In this document: positions 34,935-46,004 of the stretch, one piece after another
How the letters are laid out: each line of letters opens with the position of its first letter
Position numbering within the stretch: the stretch's first letter is position 1
Source: Pieris napi
Taxonomy: Eukaryota; Arthropoda; Insecta; Lepidoptera; Pieridae
Direction of reading: 5' to 3'
Assembly (NCBI RefSeq): GCF_905475465.1
Contig: NC_062244.1
Span: forward strand, 1,128,501-1,192,500
Length of the DNA stretch: 64,000 nt
Notes under the pieces: model-generated
The model's input: the letters and a program-made list of their open reading frames with translations, nothing else
The model's database searches: none
Told to the model about the DNA's origin: nothing
Made by a program: the position numbers and the translations under genes

Positions 34935-35195
34935 TCCAATATGCCCGCATCCGAACACTTTCCTCCGAAGTTTCCCATATTGAGGGGTTTTCTTAGCAAT
35001 AAAGCCCATTTAATTTATAATCTAGACAAAATAATAATAATTATATACAGCTTAGATTTTTTATATTTTATACATTATTTTTACCTTGTACTTCTATATT
35101 GTCTCTGTGTATGGCTGTCTTTCTCCATTCGCTTCCTTCTACCGTTTCTATTTCTTCTAAACGATTTTTTTTCGCGCTAAAAAAGGTGGAAAAAA
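34935..35195 (-). repeat. RTE-like LINE 3' remnant, possible
   Basis: TATACAGCTTAGATT and the CTTTCTCCATTCGCTTCCTTCTACC block are shared with 37270-37480. Highly degraded. Confidence 0.4.
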
Positions 35196-35394
35196 GTTAT
35201 CCTAATAGGAAAATATTAATCATTATATAATAGGATAGAGGGGTATGAAGGAAACAAGTATGGCCGTATGGCTTTTCAAGGACCTTCAGTAATGAATTTT
35301 ACTAAGAATCATTATAATGATATAAATGATTATGTAGACACCAATCAGTACGATAATGTTTAACCTTAAATCAAAATAATTTTATTCATATTGG

Positions 35395-35545
35395 TTACCA
35401 AGTACACTTATGAACAGAAAAGATGTTAAATTGATTCTAAATTAACTTTTACTACCAGTTCGCAAGTCAAGGGCGTAGAGCGGGTAAGCAAAACTGGCAA
35501 GAAACTCTCCGCCACTCTTTTTAATACACAATTTTTGAGTCATAC
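35395..35545 (-). repeat. LINE 3' end (family C)
   Basis: GTACACTTATGAACAG, CCAGTTCGCAAGTCAAGGGCG and CTGGCAAGAAACTCTCCGCC are the reverse complement of the family C blocks. Confidence 0.65.
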
Positions 35546-35689
35546 AAATTTTTTGTAAGGCCATATATATTTGAACTGGAGCAAATCAATCCCTAGGATA
35601 TCGATAGAGTAGAGTTATCAATTTAAATGCCTGTAAACCAGTGACGACCTCAAGTAATTTGGCAGCAGCAGCCTTCTGAGCGGCATTCG

Positions 35690-36500
35690 CGTCGTAATCG
35701 TTGTATGGCCGACAGCAGAAAAGCACAGAAATATCCTCTTTACCAATGAAAAAGTTTTCACGATTGAAGAACACTACAATGTTAGCAAAATGATTAAGTA
35801 TACGCTCACAGTTCTAAAGAAGCTGCTCAACTGGTCGGAAAGGTAAAACGTGGTCATCATCCTGCGTCAGTGATGGTTTTATTTGTCAAGGAATCACAAA
35901 ACTACATTTTAGTGAAAGAGGAGTTAAAACTTCAGCCAAAGTATATCAAGTCTTGAATCATCATACCTCTCAGCAATATACTTTTAAAAATATACCGTGG
36001 ACTTTCCAGCAGGTTTCTTCATCTGGTCATAAGGCACGAACTACCCAAGCCTGGCTTGAAACCAACGTTGCGGACTTTATTGAAACTGAAGACTGGCCCT
36101 CATCTAGCCCACACCACAACACTTTAGACTTCAAATTATCTTTAATTTTAGAGGATATGGCCTGCCCTGCGATTCTGTAACTCACTTTTCGAACTCACAC
36201 AGCGGTTTCCGCATCGGCGGTCGCTCTCAAATCAGTCGTGAAGCAGTCATTTTATGATTTGGCATTCTGAAAAGGTGGGAGCTTGTAGTTTATTGTTTAT
36301 CAGTGTGTTCGAAAAGTGAGTTACAGAATCGCAGGGCTGCTCTAAACGACACGGAGACATTGTCTCTTAAAAAATCTTTGGAGCAAGCAGTGGCGAAATT
36401 TCCCTTGGAAACAGTGCGTAAATCCATAGATTCGTGGCCAAACAGATTAAAGGCATCAAATTAAAGACAAAAGCCAAAGGTAGATAGGTCGCAAATTCGA
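35690..36500 (+). pseudogene. mariner-type transposase pseudogene, split by a MITE
   Basis: Successive frames spell RNILFTNEKVFTIEEHYN, then AAQLVGKVKRGHHPASVMV, then KARTTQAWLETNVADFIE, then EDWPSSSP and the LEDMAC segment. After an inserted MITE they go on with CSKRHGDIVSLKKSLEQAV and ETVRKSIDSWPNRLKA. This is the order of the catalytic and C-terminal parts of a mariner transposase. The usual FTDEK appears as FTNEK, so the catalytic Asp is lost. Several frameshifts and stops are present and the N-terminal DNA-binding region is missing or unrecognisable. Confidence 0.8.
36165..36336. mobile_element. 172-bp MITE inserted in the mariner pseudogene
   Basis: Perfect 30-bp terminal inverted repeats (36165-36194 and 36307-36336) begin CCCTGCGATTCTG. 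They are flanked by CTG on both sides (36162-36164 and 36337-36339). Removing the element and one CTG restores the mariner codons for E-D-M-A-C-S-K-R exactly, so both boundaries and the 3-bp duplication are certain. A second copy, cut at its right end, is at 39427. The superfamily is open. Confidence 0.9.
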
Positions 36501-37060
36501 ATAGAATATTTTTACCACGCACGCTGTAAAGCACGCGAAACGTCGGATAAATTTAAAATTACGAGTATGTTAATTAGTTGTAAATTTATAATAATACATT
36601 AACTTCAATCCGGTTAAACAGTTTTTTCTTTAAATATTTTTTTTATTTTTTCCTGAGACTTTAACATATATGTAGGTATTTTAATAATATAAAAAAATAG
36701 AATTTTCATTTGTATCAGAACTTATGGCTGGACTAGGTAGAGACATATTATATATTATATAAAAAATACTGACTTACCGTTTAGTTTCGATTCCCCATCT
36801 TTAATTAAAGTTGGAGTTTCTTAAAGATTTTTAATGAAGTGGTCATGAAGAATTAATTGCATAGTTTATTTGTGGATAATTATACAAAGACGAAAGCGAA
36901 TCACGTGTCGCCTTACGTTTTACGAAATATTTTAGAGAAATCCTCGCCTCGCGTAATGAGTGTCATATTCGATGTAGCGTCAGCAGAACAGTTGAGGAAG
37001 TCAAGACAAGAGAGTTCTTAGCGTTTTTATTATATTTTAATAATAAGTCAATTAATTAAT

Positions 37061-37248
37061 CAGTGGCGCTATAACCTTTTTAGGCCTCAGATTTCTGTAT
37101 CCGTTTCATGATCATTTGTCAATCCAATAGGCAAGTAGGTGATCAGCCTCTTGTGATGCAAGGCAAGTTTCAGTCATCATTCCAGGGGATTGAACCTATG
37201 ACCTCAGTAATGAGAATCGCACGCTGTAGCCACTAGGCCAACATTGCT
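37061..37248 (-). repeat. SINE family A
   Basis: CAGTGGCGCTATAACCTTTTTAGG to CACTAGGCCAACATTGCT, with an internal deletion between AGGCAAG and the B-box region. Confidence 0.75.
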
Positions 37249-37269
37249 TTTTGAATTTCCAATCATCAC

Positions 37270-37480
37270 AAAAGTATATACAGCTTAGATTTGTTGTTAT
37301 CCTAATATCCTAGCTTCCTTCAGTACAGTTCATCGGAACTCCTTCACAGGTAAAAGTCTTTTTCCAAATATCTGTCCTTCTTTCTCTATTCGCTTCCTGC
37401 TAACGCTTCTATTTCTTCTATCCACCTTTTCTTGGGGCACCCTCTTCACTTTCTTCCCCTTGGTCCTTTCCATATAGTCT
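37270..37480 (-). mobile_element. RTE-like LINE C-terminal fragment
   Basis: The minus strand encodes GKKVKR, a short break, then a K/R-rich RWIEEI-like stretch, upstream of GQIFGKR-like residues. ATACAGCTTAGATT is shared with 3619 and 35044. Confidence 0.45.
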
Positions 37481-37625
37481 TTCAAGTTAAAAATTAATCA
37501 TACATTATTAAGACTGGTTGAAGAAACGCATTGTAGATTGTAGATGAAAAACATCTCCCTGCCATTTTTTGGCTTGATGGACAGCACTGATAGTAATTAT
37601 TGTTATGTACATATTTATATCTAAT

Positions 37626-37915
37626 AGCTGAGTTTCATCACCGGACGTCGAGACAGAATACGAAATTCCACCCGTATTACCTCGACGTCCGCCGTTCCAC
37701 AACTGACCGTTTTTCAAGACAGTTTTTGCCGCGCACCACCACTTTGTGGAAGCAGCTGCCCACTGAAGTAATTCCGAACCAATTCGACTTAGGGTCCTTT
37801 GAGAAAAGATCGTACCAATTCTTAAAAGGGAATACACTTGCGAGTTCTCTGGCAATGAGTGTCCACGGGCGGTGGTATCACTTCACTTCAGGTGAGCTTT
37901 TTTGCTGTATAAAAA
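37626..37915 (+). mobile_element. CR1-like LINE, ORF2 C-terminus with 3' tail
   Basis: A frame open from about 37612 reads EFHHRTSRQNTKFHPYYLD, RFSRQFLPRTTTLWKQLP, FDLGSFEKRSYQFLKG and then passes into the family's 3' tail (CTTGCGAGTTCTCTGGC, GTGTCCACGGGCGGTGGTATC, TTCAGGTGAGC). This copy ties the dispersed GGCCGGCAACGCAC tails to the end of this ORF: FLKGRQRT equals the DNA TTTTTAAAAGGCCGGCAACGCAC. Confidence 0.8.
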
Positions 37916-38039
37916 ATATTTGTATTATAAAAAAAAAACAAGACCTTATTTGCTGTTTTAATAACAATTTCTTCTTCTTTGGTGACATTTTATTGCTAAA
38001 GGTGGTGGCTGTTAACAACTTGAATTGATACCGGTCCAC

Positions 38040-38655
38040 CTTCTTCCTTCTAGCAACCCATCTCTTGCCTTGAAATTTCCCATCATAACATTAAATTGAC
38101 CCGGAATGTGGTAGAAAACGTCTTTCAAAACGCCTATCCGTCTTGCGGACCCTACAAACACTACACATCCGACACATCCGAAGTGTAGCGACGTGTAAAA
38201 TCTGCATTTCTTTGAGATGCACTTGTGTCCCCCTCGCCCCTCCCCCGCCCCCCCGGCTCTCAGATAAAGGGGGCTCTAGTTTCGCGCTTTGAACACTCCT
38301 AGGTTTTGTTAGAAGTGCCTAGGTGGATAGGTGTTGTTTTGTTTCGCAAATAAAACGTGTGACTCACAATTTCTATTGTGTCTGCTCGATTTTTTGTGAG
38401 AAGGGTGCGATTTGAGGGGTTTTTAATAAACTATGATGGGCTCAATATACCATATAAACGCCCCCATGGGAGCTGAGAACTGCAGGCTTTGTCCAAACTG
38501 CATATACGGAGACCTATTCTATCTCGTTCTTATTAACAAAATAGATGTCTGATGATTGGAAAATTGCATTCCAGGATGATGTAGAAGATCGTGAGAATAG
38601 ATACCTATTAAGATGCCTATTTCATTAATTAATATTATATTGTGATATTGTTTTT
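38040..38655. other. unassigned DNA with a G/C-run block
   Basis: 38228-38275 has C-runs and GGCTCTCAGATAAAGGGGGC. AATAAAACGTGTGACTC at 38349 looks like a poly-A or LTR-type region, but I find no matching second LTR, so I leave it unassigned. Confidence 0.3.
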
Positions 38656-38659
38656 TTTC

Positions 38660-38792
38660 CTTCAAGAAAAGAGTGTACCAATTTTTAAAAGGCCGGCAAC
38701 GCACTCGCGAGCCTTCTGGCATTGAGAGTGTCTATGGGTAGCGGTGTCACTTAACATCAGATGAGTCTCCTGCCCATTTGCCCCTGTTCTTC
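38660..38792 (+). repeat. CR1-like LINE 3' tail
   Basis: TCAAGAAAAGAGTGTACC, TTTTTAAAAGGCCGGCAACG, GGCATTGAGAGTGTC, ACTTAACATCAGATGAG, TGCCCATTTGCCCCTGTTC. Well preserved. Confidence 0.8.
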
Positions 38793-38947
38793 ATCTTTAA
38801 CATTGGGTGTATTCATACTTTTTCCAATGTTCAAAAACAAAAAGTTCATTGTTTAGATGACCAGCTAGGTCTGGTGGTTTAAAAACGACCACGGCATTAT
38901 AAAAAGGATCGGCGTAAGCCAAGGCATAGGTAAAATCATTTTTTGTT

Positions 38948-39012
38948 GAGAGGACTCGCGAGTGGGGTGCCGGCCTATTGAGAATTGGTACGCTCTTTTC
39001 TTCAAAGGAAGT
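38948..39012 (-). repeat. CR1-like LINE 3' tail, short
   Basis: ACTCGCGAGTGGGGTGCCGGCC followed by GAGAATTGGTACGCTCTTTTCTTC. Confidence 0.65.
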
Positions 39013-39244
39013 CGATATTATTGGTGATATAACGGAATCAAATTTTAAAAACCATTTTTCAATTCCTACACAACATATCAAAGTAATTTCTTTACATTTA
39101 CAACGTATAAAGAAAACTCAGTGAAAAAAAACGCAAAGAGACGCGAGGAAAATGCATTAATTGCACCCATTTGTAATTCAAACATCGGGACCGACTCACA
39201 TGAAACTTTATATATATATTTAAAGTTGTATATTGCAATACAGT

Positions 39245-39426
39245 CAGCAGTAATTACCCAGTAGCTTCAGCGTGCGACTCGCATCCCTGGCTTTCTTTCT
39301 ATGTGCGCATTTAACATTCGCTTGAACGGTGAAGGAAAACATCGTGAGGAAACTTGCCTTAGACCGAAAAAGGCGACACACACAGATCACCTACTTGCCT
39401 ATAAGATTGACAGATCTTGAAACAGC
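39245..39426 (+). repeat. SINE family A, diverged
   Basis: GCAGTAATTACCCAGTAGCTTCAGCGTGC head, B box deleted, body AACATTCGCTTGAACGGTGAAGG, end CTTGAAACAG where a MITE begins. Confidence 0.7.
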
Positions 39427-39562
39427 CTTGCGATTCTGTAACTCACTTTTCGAACCCTCACAGCGGTTTTCGCAGCGGCGGTCGCGCTCAAATCAGTCGT
39501 GAAGCAGTCATTTTACGATTTGGCATTCTGATAAGGAGGGAGCTTGTAGTTTATTGTTTACC
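39427..39562. mobile_element. second copy of the 172-bp MITE, right end lost
   Basis: Begins CTTGCGATTCTGTAACTC, then the same interior (AATCAGTCGTGAAGCAGTC, AGCTTGTAGTTTATTGTTTA) and stops before the right terminal repeat. It abuts a SINE A copy on the left. Confidence 0.8.
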
Positions 39563-39574
39563 CAGCTATAGATA

Positions 39575-39990
39575 TTAATCCGTAGAAGATGCAGAGAGAC
39601 CCCACATCTCTACGCAACGCCAAGCGATCCAGCCGCACGGAAAGTGACTGGTCCTGTGATTAGTTAAGCAAGCATTAGGTAGTCAACAAGTTATTAAGTA
39701 AGAATTAACTCTCATTGACCGACACTGTAAAGATAACTTTGTGTGCTTTTATCTTAGCTTTCTGATTAATTTTATTTTATTGGGGGCAAGCCTTACTGGA
39801 CATCCAAAAAGGGCAGCCATTGCTTTGGCGGCCTTTGAGGGAGGAGTATACTCTTACTTTGAGCAATTGAAAGTCGTATCTCTTAGGGAAGTCGATTCCA
39901 CAGTTCGCTAGTTCGGAAAAGAAAGTATCTTCTGAAGCGGACTGTAGAAGACTTCTGGCTAGAAGGTGATGTCGATGAATCGATATGATG
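39575..39990 (-). repeat. LINE RT fragments
   Basis: 39578-39660 (CCCACATCTCTACGCAACGCC) matches the CR1-like copy at 32535-32580. 39770-39990 (GAAGTCGATTCCACAGTTCGC, CTGAAGCGGACTGTAGAAG) resembles another reversed lepidopteran LINE C-terminus. Confidence 0.5.
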
Positions 39991-40224
39991 ATCGGTCTGC
40001 TATCAGATCCTATTCTAGAATATTGGTGCCATATAACTCTGTCCTTCTAAACTCAGGATATCAGAAAATGTATTTAAAATCAACATTGGTGTTAATGAAT
40101 CAATGACAATAGAAACCATAATCAATAGGTACATTCGTGTTAATAATAGTTTTATTAACATGTATACGTAAGCCATAGATAATAACAAAATAAATTGAAA
40201 TACATCAAACAAAACCGCGGCGGG

Positions 40225-40430
40225 TACTAGTTAGCACATAAAAATGTCAATACCACGCTCACAACAAAATACGAAATAAAATAGTAACGCACACATTGGT
40301 ATAGTGTACGTGTGTGCGGGGGGTGGGTCATACATTTTCAGGAAGGCTACGTCACAGGCGTCTTTCAGCGTTCCAATGGCGCACACACCGCCAGCTATCG
40401 GTGAGACGAAGTAAAGAGCATAGATTATGG
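40225..40430 (-). other. short coding-like open frame, unassigned
   Basis: The minus-strand frame ends at a TAA near 40237 and stays open upstream for about 80 codons. It includes YALYFVSPIAGGVCAIG and LKDACDVAFLKMYDP, with GC-rich third positions unusual for this AT-rich DNA. There is no good start codon and no acceptor that I can see. It may be a retrocopy or transposon fragment. Family not recognised. Confidence 0.3.
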
Positions 40431-40439
40431 TTGTATAGA

Positions 40440-40682
40440 GATTTTTAAAATCGATTTTAGCTTTTGAATCTGTAGAAGATATGGTATTCGATTTTTAAAA
40501 AACGAACTAGATCTGTGACTAGGCAAACACTATTGCAATATTTTAGCTTTGAATCTGTAGCTGATATGTTAGGTCTATGGTTTTCGATTTTTTAAAAATC
40601 GAATACATATATTTAAGTTTTGGATCGTATTCTGTAGGGGAAGTATCAGATCTATGGTGTTCGATTTTTAAAAATTGAATTT
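40440..40682. repeat. three imperfect units with TTCGATTTTTAAAAATCGAA palindromes
   Basis: Units near 40456, 40541 and 40612 each run TTTAGCTTT-GAATCTGTAG-GATATG-like sequence into a near-perfect 20-bp palindrome (40486, 40583, 40659). Spacing is irregular (70-100 bp), so it is not a simple satellite. Confidence 0.65.
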
Positions 40683-40689
40683 ATTTTGG

Positions 40690-42000
40690 CCGTCTAGGTA
40701 ACGACAGGTAAGTTCTGATTCGTTTCGTTTTAGTGTTTAATAATTTAAGGGTTATGAAATAATATTATACAGTAATAAATAAAATAATAAATTTCCTAAT
40801 ATCAGTATTTTAACACCAAATTCGTACAACAAATAACGGAGGTCCACGCCCTATTTGTGAATGTGGTTTGATAGCGATTTTAACGATTTAAATGAAACGT
40901 TTGGTGGCTCTGTTTTTCTCCCAGCATTAACCTACACAATCGAGCTTCAGATCAGTGGGGGTAGAGTGTGAGTCTGGGTGGGGGGGATACGTATGTGTTC
41001 GGAAAAATGCCTTATGATCCGAGCAACCGAGCGCCCGGACGCTAAGTTTTTCCCTGAACATTGTTTGAATTCGAATTCAAGATTATTTTTCATATAACCA
41101 TTGTTCAAATATCAATACGCTTTTCATTCGACTCTGCTTGCTAAATCTTTCATGATATTTCCCTTTTAATGTCATTAGATAATTAGTATATTTAGCGTAA
41201 AACGTAAGATACGTTAAATAACTTTATTAAAATCTATGTATTTTACATATAATTTCACAAAAACAAACATATTTTTTCAACATCACACGAGACATATATT
41301 TTTTTTATGTTATATATATATAGAAGGACCCTTAGTCCAATTGGTTCGGCAATACTTCAGTTGGCAGCTGGTTCCACATAGTGGAAATATAACATAATAT
41401 ATAATTATAACATATGTAATTAGGAGATTTTTTGTGATAGTTTTCGTCTTTCAAACCCCGGCTGAAAAATCTTAAATAAGTTCGGTACTAGAAGCAAAGT
41501 AGAAAAAACTACTTGTTGAAACTCAATATCATCTAAACAGACTCAGAACTCATCAAAGAACGACAAATAACGTTTAAGTTCCAACGTAATACATCAACTT
41601 AAATTATCTGCATAATAAAACGTGTTCTTAAAAATCCTTTCGCACCCCCCCTTAGGATCCCTCCCAGGGGGGGAACAGGTGGGGCCACGTTGTATTAGTT
41701 GCTAGTATTGACTAAAATTTTACAGCGTTGCTTTTTACGTATGTGAGTTTAATATTTGCGAAATGAAAATGTTTTGTTACGAAAAATAGTTTTGTTACAA
41801 TCATTTCACGTTTTAATGATTTTGCTAATTATGAGACTCCCTATGAGTCTTCTTAATAAGGAAATTATATACCTATGTATATGTTTGGTAAATAGGTTTG
41901 TTCTGTAATAGTAATTAACATTAACTATAACTGTGGATGAGTGGATATAAGAAAAATTACTGAATATTTATAACAATATTCATTATTTTTTTTATTATGA
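40690..42000. other. mostly unassigned AT-rich DNA
   Basis: Contains a short reversed CR1-like fragment at 41322-41388 (GGACCCTTAGTCC, CAGTTGGCAGCTGGTTCC) and G-run blocks at 40977-40988 and 41670-41677. No gene is seen. Confidence 0.35.
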
Positions 42001-42164
42001 ACAGATTTTTGAAGGTTCCCCGCGTTGCCATCATCAGATCCTGGTTTCCTTTTTATCCTGGTTTGTGAAGTTATCCACAAACATAAAAAGATTTATATAC
42101 AGTCGAAATGAAAAACCTGCTTTTGTGAAGTCGGTTAAAAATCAGCTCAACATGATTTTTAGAT

Positions 42165-42290
42165 TCCGAGTAATTAATAATAATAATAATTTATTTACTG
42201 CAAGAATATGGTACAAAAATGTGCAAGATGGTACAATCGTAAGTTCGCATATTCTGCCACACAATGGCGCGCAAATTTGTCGTTATAGGA
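42165..42290 (-). repeat. LINE 3' UTR copy, pair with 61660
   Basis: (AAT)n, then AAGAATATGGTACAAAAATG, TACAATCGTAAGTTCGCATA and TTCTGCCACACAATGGCGCG, almost identical to 61660-61770. The ATT-rich end suggests a reversed LINE tail. Confidence 0.6.
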
Positions 42291-42436
42291 ATGTTATTCA
42301 CGCAAATAATCATTTAATCATTGAAAGCCTATCCAATTATTGCTCTTTCTTTTTAATATCAATGACGGCATCGCGACTTATGTGCAAACATCATATTAAA
42401 TTCAATATTTTATACGACACAACATTTATAATAACT

Positions 42437-42550
42437 TCTTCCTCAACATGAGACCTTAATCGAAGACCTGGTCATCTTGCCTTAGACACGCCGTCTTCTT
42501 GTCACAACAACTTTACTGTCTAACCAACAGAAAGGCAGAACTAAAGACCA
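42437..42550. repeat. dispersed repeat (family G), pair with 44610
   Basis: CTCAACATGAGACCTTAATCG, CTGGTCATCTTGC, TTAGACACGCCGTC and CTGTCTAACCAACAGAAAGGC recur at 44610-44725. Family unknown. Confidence 0.6.
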
Positions 42551-42959
42551 GCTAGTTTATGAAAATACTTTCCTGTATGCTGATTACGTATCCACAAATT
42601 AATCGGCCCTTGACATAAAGAATGTTAGAAGATTGACAGCATAAACACCTTTTACGTAAGGAAACGTGTCCAAAACAACAAAGATGGCTAAGGGTATTTT
42701 ATTTCAATTATGGCGAACATCTGTATGCCAACTGATTTATCGCTCTCTGCTCGTGAAAGCTAGATATCTTGGCTCTCCACATGAAATACTTCGTACCTGT
42801 GTTTTATCATACTTTTATAAGGAACTGCTTGTGATTGAAGTCATAATAATAGGCTATATTGGAAAAGATAGATGTAGTCTTTGTTATTTTAACTCATTAC
42901 TTTTACTTACTGCTGATAGAGGACAAATTAAATTTATTAATTACTTAAGATGTAATGTG

Positions 42960-43185
42960 GAACATGGTGTAATGGTTGCAGCTCCTTACGAACATTGTGT
43001 AAAACAAAAAGTTGGCGTTTAAAAGGAGTGGCGGAGAGTTTATTGCCAGTTCTTCCCGTCTCTACGCCCTTGAGAACTGGCAGTAAATGTAAAATTAGAA
43101 GCATTTAATATGTATTTCTTTATTGACGTTCATAAGTGTACATTGTGTTATTCTAAATAAATAATGTTGACTTTGACTTTAGCAT
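42960..43185 (+). repeat. LINE 3' end (family C), with end of ORF
   Basis: GTGTAATGGTTGCAGCTCCTTACGA (G-V-M-V-A-A-P-Y-E in frame) leads into GGAGTGGCGGAGAGTTTATTG, GAGAACTGGCAGTAAATGT and a GACTTTGACTTT terminus. Confidence 0.75.
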
Positions 43186-43192
43186 GTATCGA

Positions 43193-43280
43193 GCAGTATT
43201 GGCCTAATGGCTTGAACCTTTCAACCCTGAGGTCGTGTGTTCGAATCATACATATGTCTTTCTATGTGCGCAGTAAACAC
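43193..43280 (+). repeat. SINE A head fragment
   Basis: GCAGTATTGGCCTAATGGC, GAGGTCGTGTGTTCGAATC, TTTCTATGTGCGCA; inserted right behind a LINE tail. Confidence 0.65.
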
Positions 43281-43295
43281 TAGCATGTGTGGTGA

Positions 43296-43346
43296 TGATA
43301 CCATATGATACCGATGATACCATATGATACCGATGATACCAAATAT
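43296..43346. repeat. short tandem repeat
   Basis: GATGATACCATATGATACC units, period about 20 bp, about 2.5 copies. Confidence 0.8.
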
Positions 43347-44119
43347 CATATATATTGTATACAAAATACAGTTATATACAGCAACAATAAATATAATTAC
43401 AATTCATATACATTAACCCATTCACACACTCACACATTCACTCATATTTAATATCTTATATAGTTGTAACACTAAAACAACTTAAAAAAAAAAACTAAAA
43501 AAAACTGTTTTAAACATGTACCTACCATGTACCACGGAATAATTGTTTTCTAGTTACCCACAACACAGGGACTCCCTAGTGTGGGGAATAGCGATATATG
43601 AATTTTGTCACAACCCTTTTGTTATAAATAAAGTTTCATTAAAAAATTTAAATCTTTTAAAAACTTTTAATACCTTTTTTTAAGCCCATAGACCACTTGC
43701 CCCATACGTTCGCGCCCCATACGTACGCGAAAGCCTGAAATTCTTATAACGAGCACAAAGGTTATTGAACCTAATTTAAATTAATTTAAAAACCGAACAT
43801 TTAAGTCCGTTACAAATTCCGAGCGCGTTCTATATTCAAATTGGGCTCCACTATTGGCTGCCGGCGGGCTGTATTTTACATCGAATGAAATTTCGCCGGT
43901 ACAGCGTAATGTCTATGCATAAAGTATTTTAAACTTGTTAAAATGCAACGTATTCCGTTGAAAGTGTAGCTCGCGTTATCAAAAGGGGTTATTTAGTGGA
44001 TCTTCTTGTCCTTTGTGAGGTGTAAAGGTATTTTCAGAGCTCCGATATAAAGTTGGATTACTTTAGGGTTTTATAGTTAACTAAAACATGTTAGATGAAA
44101 ATTATCTTAGATTTTTTGA

Positions 44120-44530
44120 CAAATAAATCCTATAAGGTCTGTGGAGTGAGGCTTTGGAATTCAGATCCCGTCCCTTTTCGCTTAGCTCCTTCTCCATCTT
44201 CCTTTAAATCTCTACTGTACAAACATTACCTGTCCAGGTCGTATCCCTAACATTCGTACTTCTTTCGTGATTCATGTGCACTTTTTCTTTTTCATGTGTC
44301 CTTTTATTGTTTAGTTTTTTGTTCCTGTTTAAGTTATGTCTAAATAACTATATGTATTGTGTATTTTTGCACTTCTTGCTTACCTTATCAATTTTTTTTG
44401 CAGTGGTTGCATGGAAAAGATCGCTCGAGAGCGATTAAGCCACCGGTTGCCGTCCTTTTCATTTAATTTTGTCAATTGTATTATGTTTCTGTATGCAACG
44501 AAGTAACACTTCATAAATAATATAAATTCC
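44120..44530 (+). mobile_element. LINE 3' end with complete ORF C-terminus
   Basis: A frame (with one shift) reads RLWNSDPVPFRLAPSPSSF, KSLLYKHYLSRSYP, stop. This is the (R)(L/V)WNSLP...SSFK ending of Jockey/CR1-type RTs, followed by a UTR with GATCGCTCGAGAGCGATTAAG and AATAAT near 44515. Confidence 0.65.
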
Positions 44531-44609
44531 AGAGGATCATTGCGTAATTCAAGAGGATTTTTTTAAACAAAGAAATTTAAAAGTGCAGACAGATTTATTT
44601 GAACTTTAC

Positions 44610-44725
44610 TCTCAACATGAGACCTTAATCGAAGAGCTGGTCATCTTGCATTAGACACGCCGTCGTCCTGTCACAGCAACGGATGACTGTCTAACCAACA
44701 GAAAGGCCATACTAAAGACCACCGT
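44610..44725. repeat. dispersed repeat (family G), second copy
   Basis: Matches 42437-42550 block by block; it runs directly into a SINE A copy. Confidence 0.6.
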
Positions 44726-44853
44726 ACGATGCTTTCCTTCACTGTTCGAGTGAACGTTAAATACGACATAGAGAGGAAGTCTATTGGTGCACAGCTGGGC
44801 ATCGAACCTACGACCTCGAGGATGAGAGTAGCACGCTGAAGCCACTAGGCCAA
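44726..44853 (-). repeat. SINE family A, head half
   Basis: CACTGTTCGAGTGAACG, ATTGGTGCACAGCTGGGCATCG, CACGCTGAAGCCACTAGGCC. Confidence 0.75.
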
Positions 44854-44859
44854 ATCTTC

Positions 44860-46000
44860 CCTTTTTCAAATTCACCTTTTAAGCATTGGTACGTTATTTT
44901 CTTGGTATGTTGTTTGATACGTGTGATGGGTTATACCTCCCTTTACGCAGTCGGTTAGAACCAAGAAAGATAACTGTTTCATTTATTTTGCATTTCGGTA
45001 AAAAGTTCCAGTTTAACTTGGCTTTAATCAAGCTCAAAACGAGATTTTCATTTTGAAATTTTTCAATATTCCCTCGGCTAACTTAAACTTATTTTTCACC
45101 TTTATATAAAATCAAAGTACCCGCAAGTTCTGAGATTTTATGAGCTCTATAAAGCAAGATATCCGTTATTTATTTTTGCCTTTTACCGACTTCGAAAAAG
45201 CGTATTTTCAGACGGTTTTATTCGGTCTTAAGTATCCCTATAGAATGTTACTTTGACATTAAAGTTTTCTAGTTTAGAATCCGAGTTTACTGAAAGACGT
45301 TATGAATCTAATTATCTAATAGCATTAAACCTATAGTTCGGTGGACGGGCCTTAGATGTCCTAGGTTCGATAATAGGAATAAAATGTCTATCACATTACA
45401 TTATTCAACTTAAAAGTAGTGTTAAAAAACTATATGGTTAATTTGTCGAATCACAAAAGTTTGGTTGAGGTTGTATGGAAATGTTCAGATATAGATGAAA
45501 TAAAACATATCCTTTGAAGATGGGTAATAACTGGCTTTAATTGTTAGACATGAGCTTATAATTAAGAAAATATTACGGGTAGTGGGGTTGCGACGCTGGA
45601 TTAACAAAAAACTGCCTTAACTTATTGAAGAGTTCGTAAGTCTAAGTGACACTTATGTTATTGGATATTATCGGAAACGAGAATGTTAAATAAAAATTTA
45701 TGAGTGTGGTAAAAACTAAAGGGCTCATATTGGCTTCAAGTGTGCGATGATTGTTAACATTTTATTAAGGATTCTAATTATTAACATAGTAGAAGCGTAA
45801 ATTATATTACTATACTATTGCATGTAATATTATTAATGTTACTTGGAATACTACATACAAGTCGTAAAGAACGATAGAAAACTGAATCTGATAGGTGGAG
45901 CCATGATTTTTCAAATTTACCAAGAATATTATGTTCTAAATTGGTTATATGTTTCTCAAAAATGTATTGACTGATCCAGACCAACCATTTATAAATATTT
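44860..46000. other. unassigned AT-rich DNA
   Basis: No transposon or exon is recognised apart from a weak SINE-like ATTGGCTTCAAGTGTGCGATG at 45727. Confidence 0.3.
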
Positions 46001-46004
46001 GTGT

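Noticed and set aside
38225..38420. An LTR of a retrotransposon
   Set aside because: AATAAA and G/C runs suggest a U3-R region, but there is no second LTR, primer binding site or gag-pol sequence nearby.
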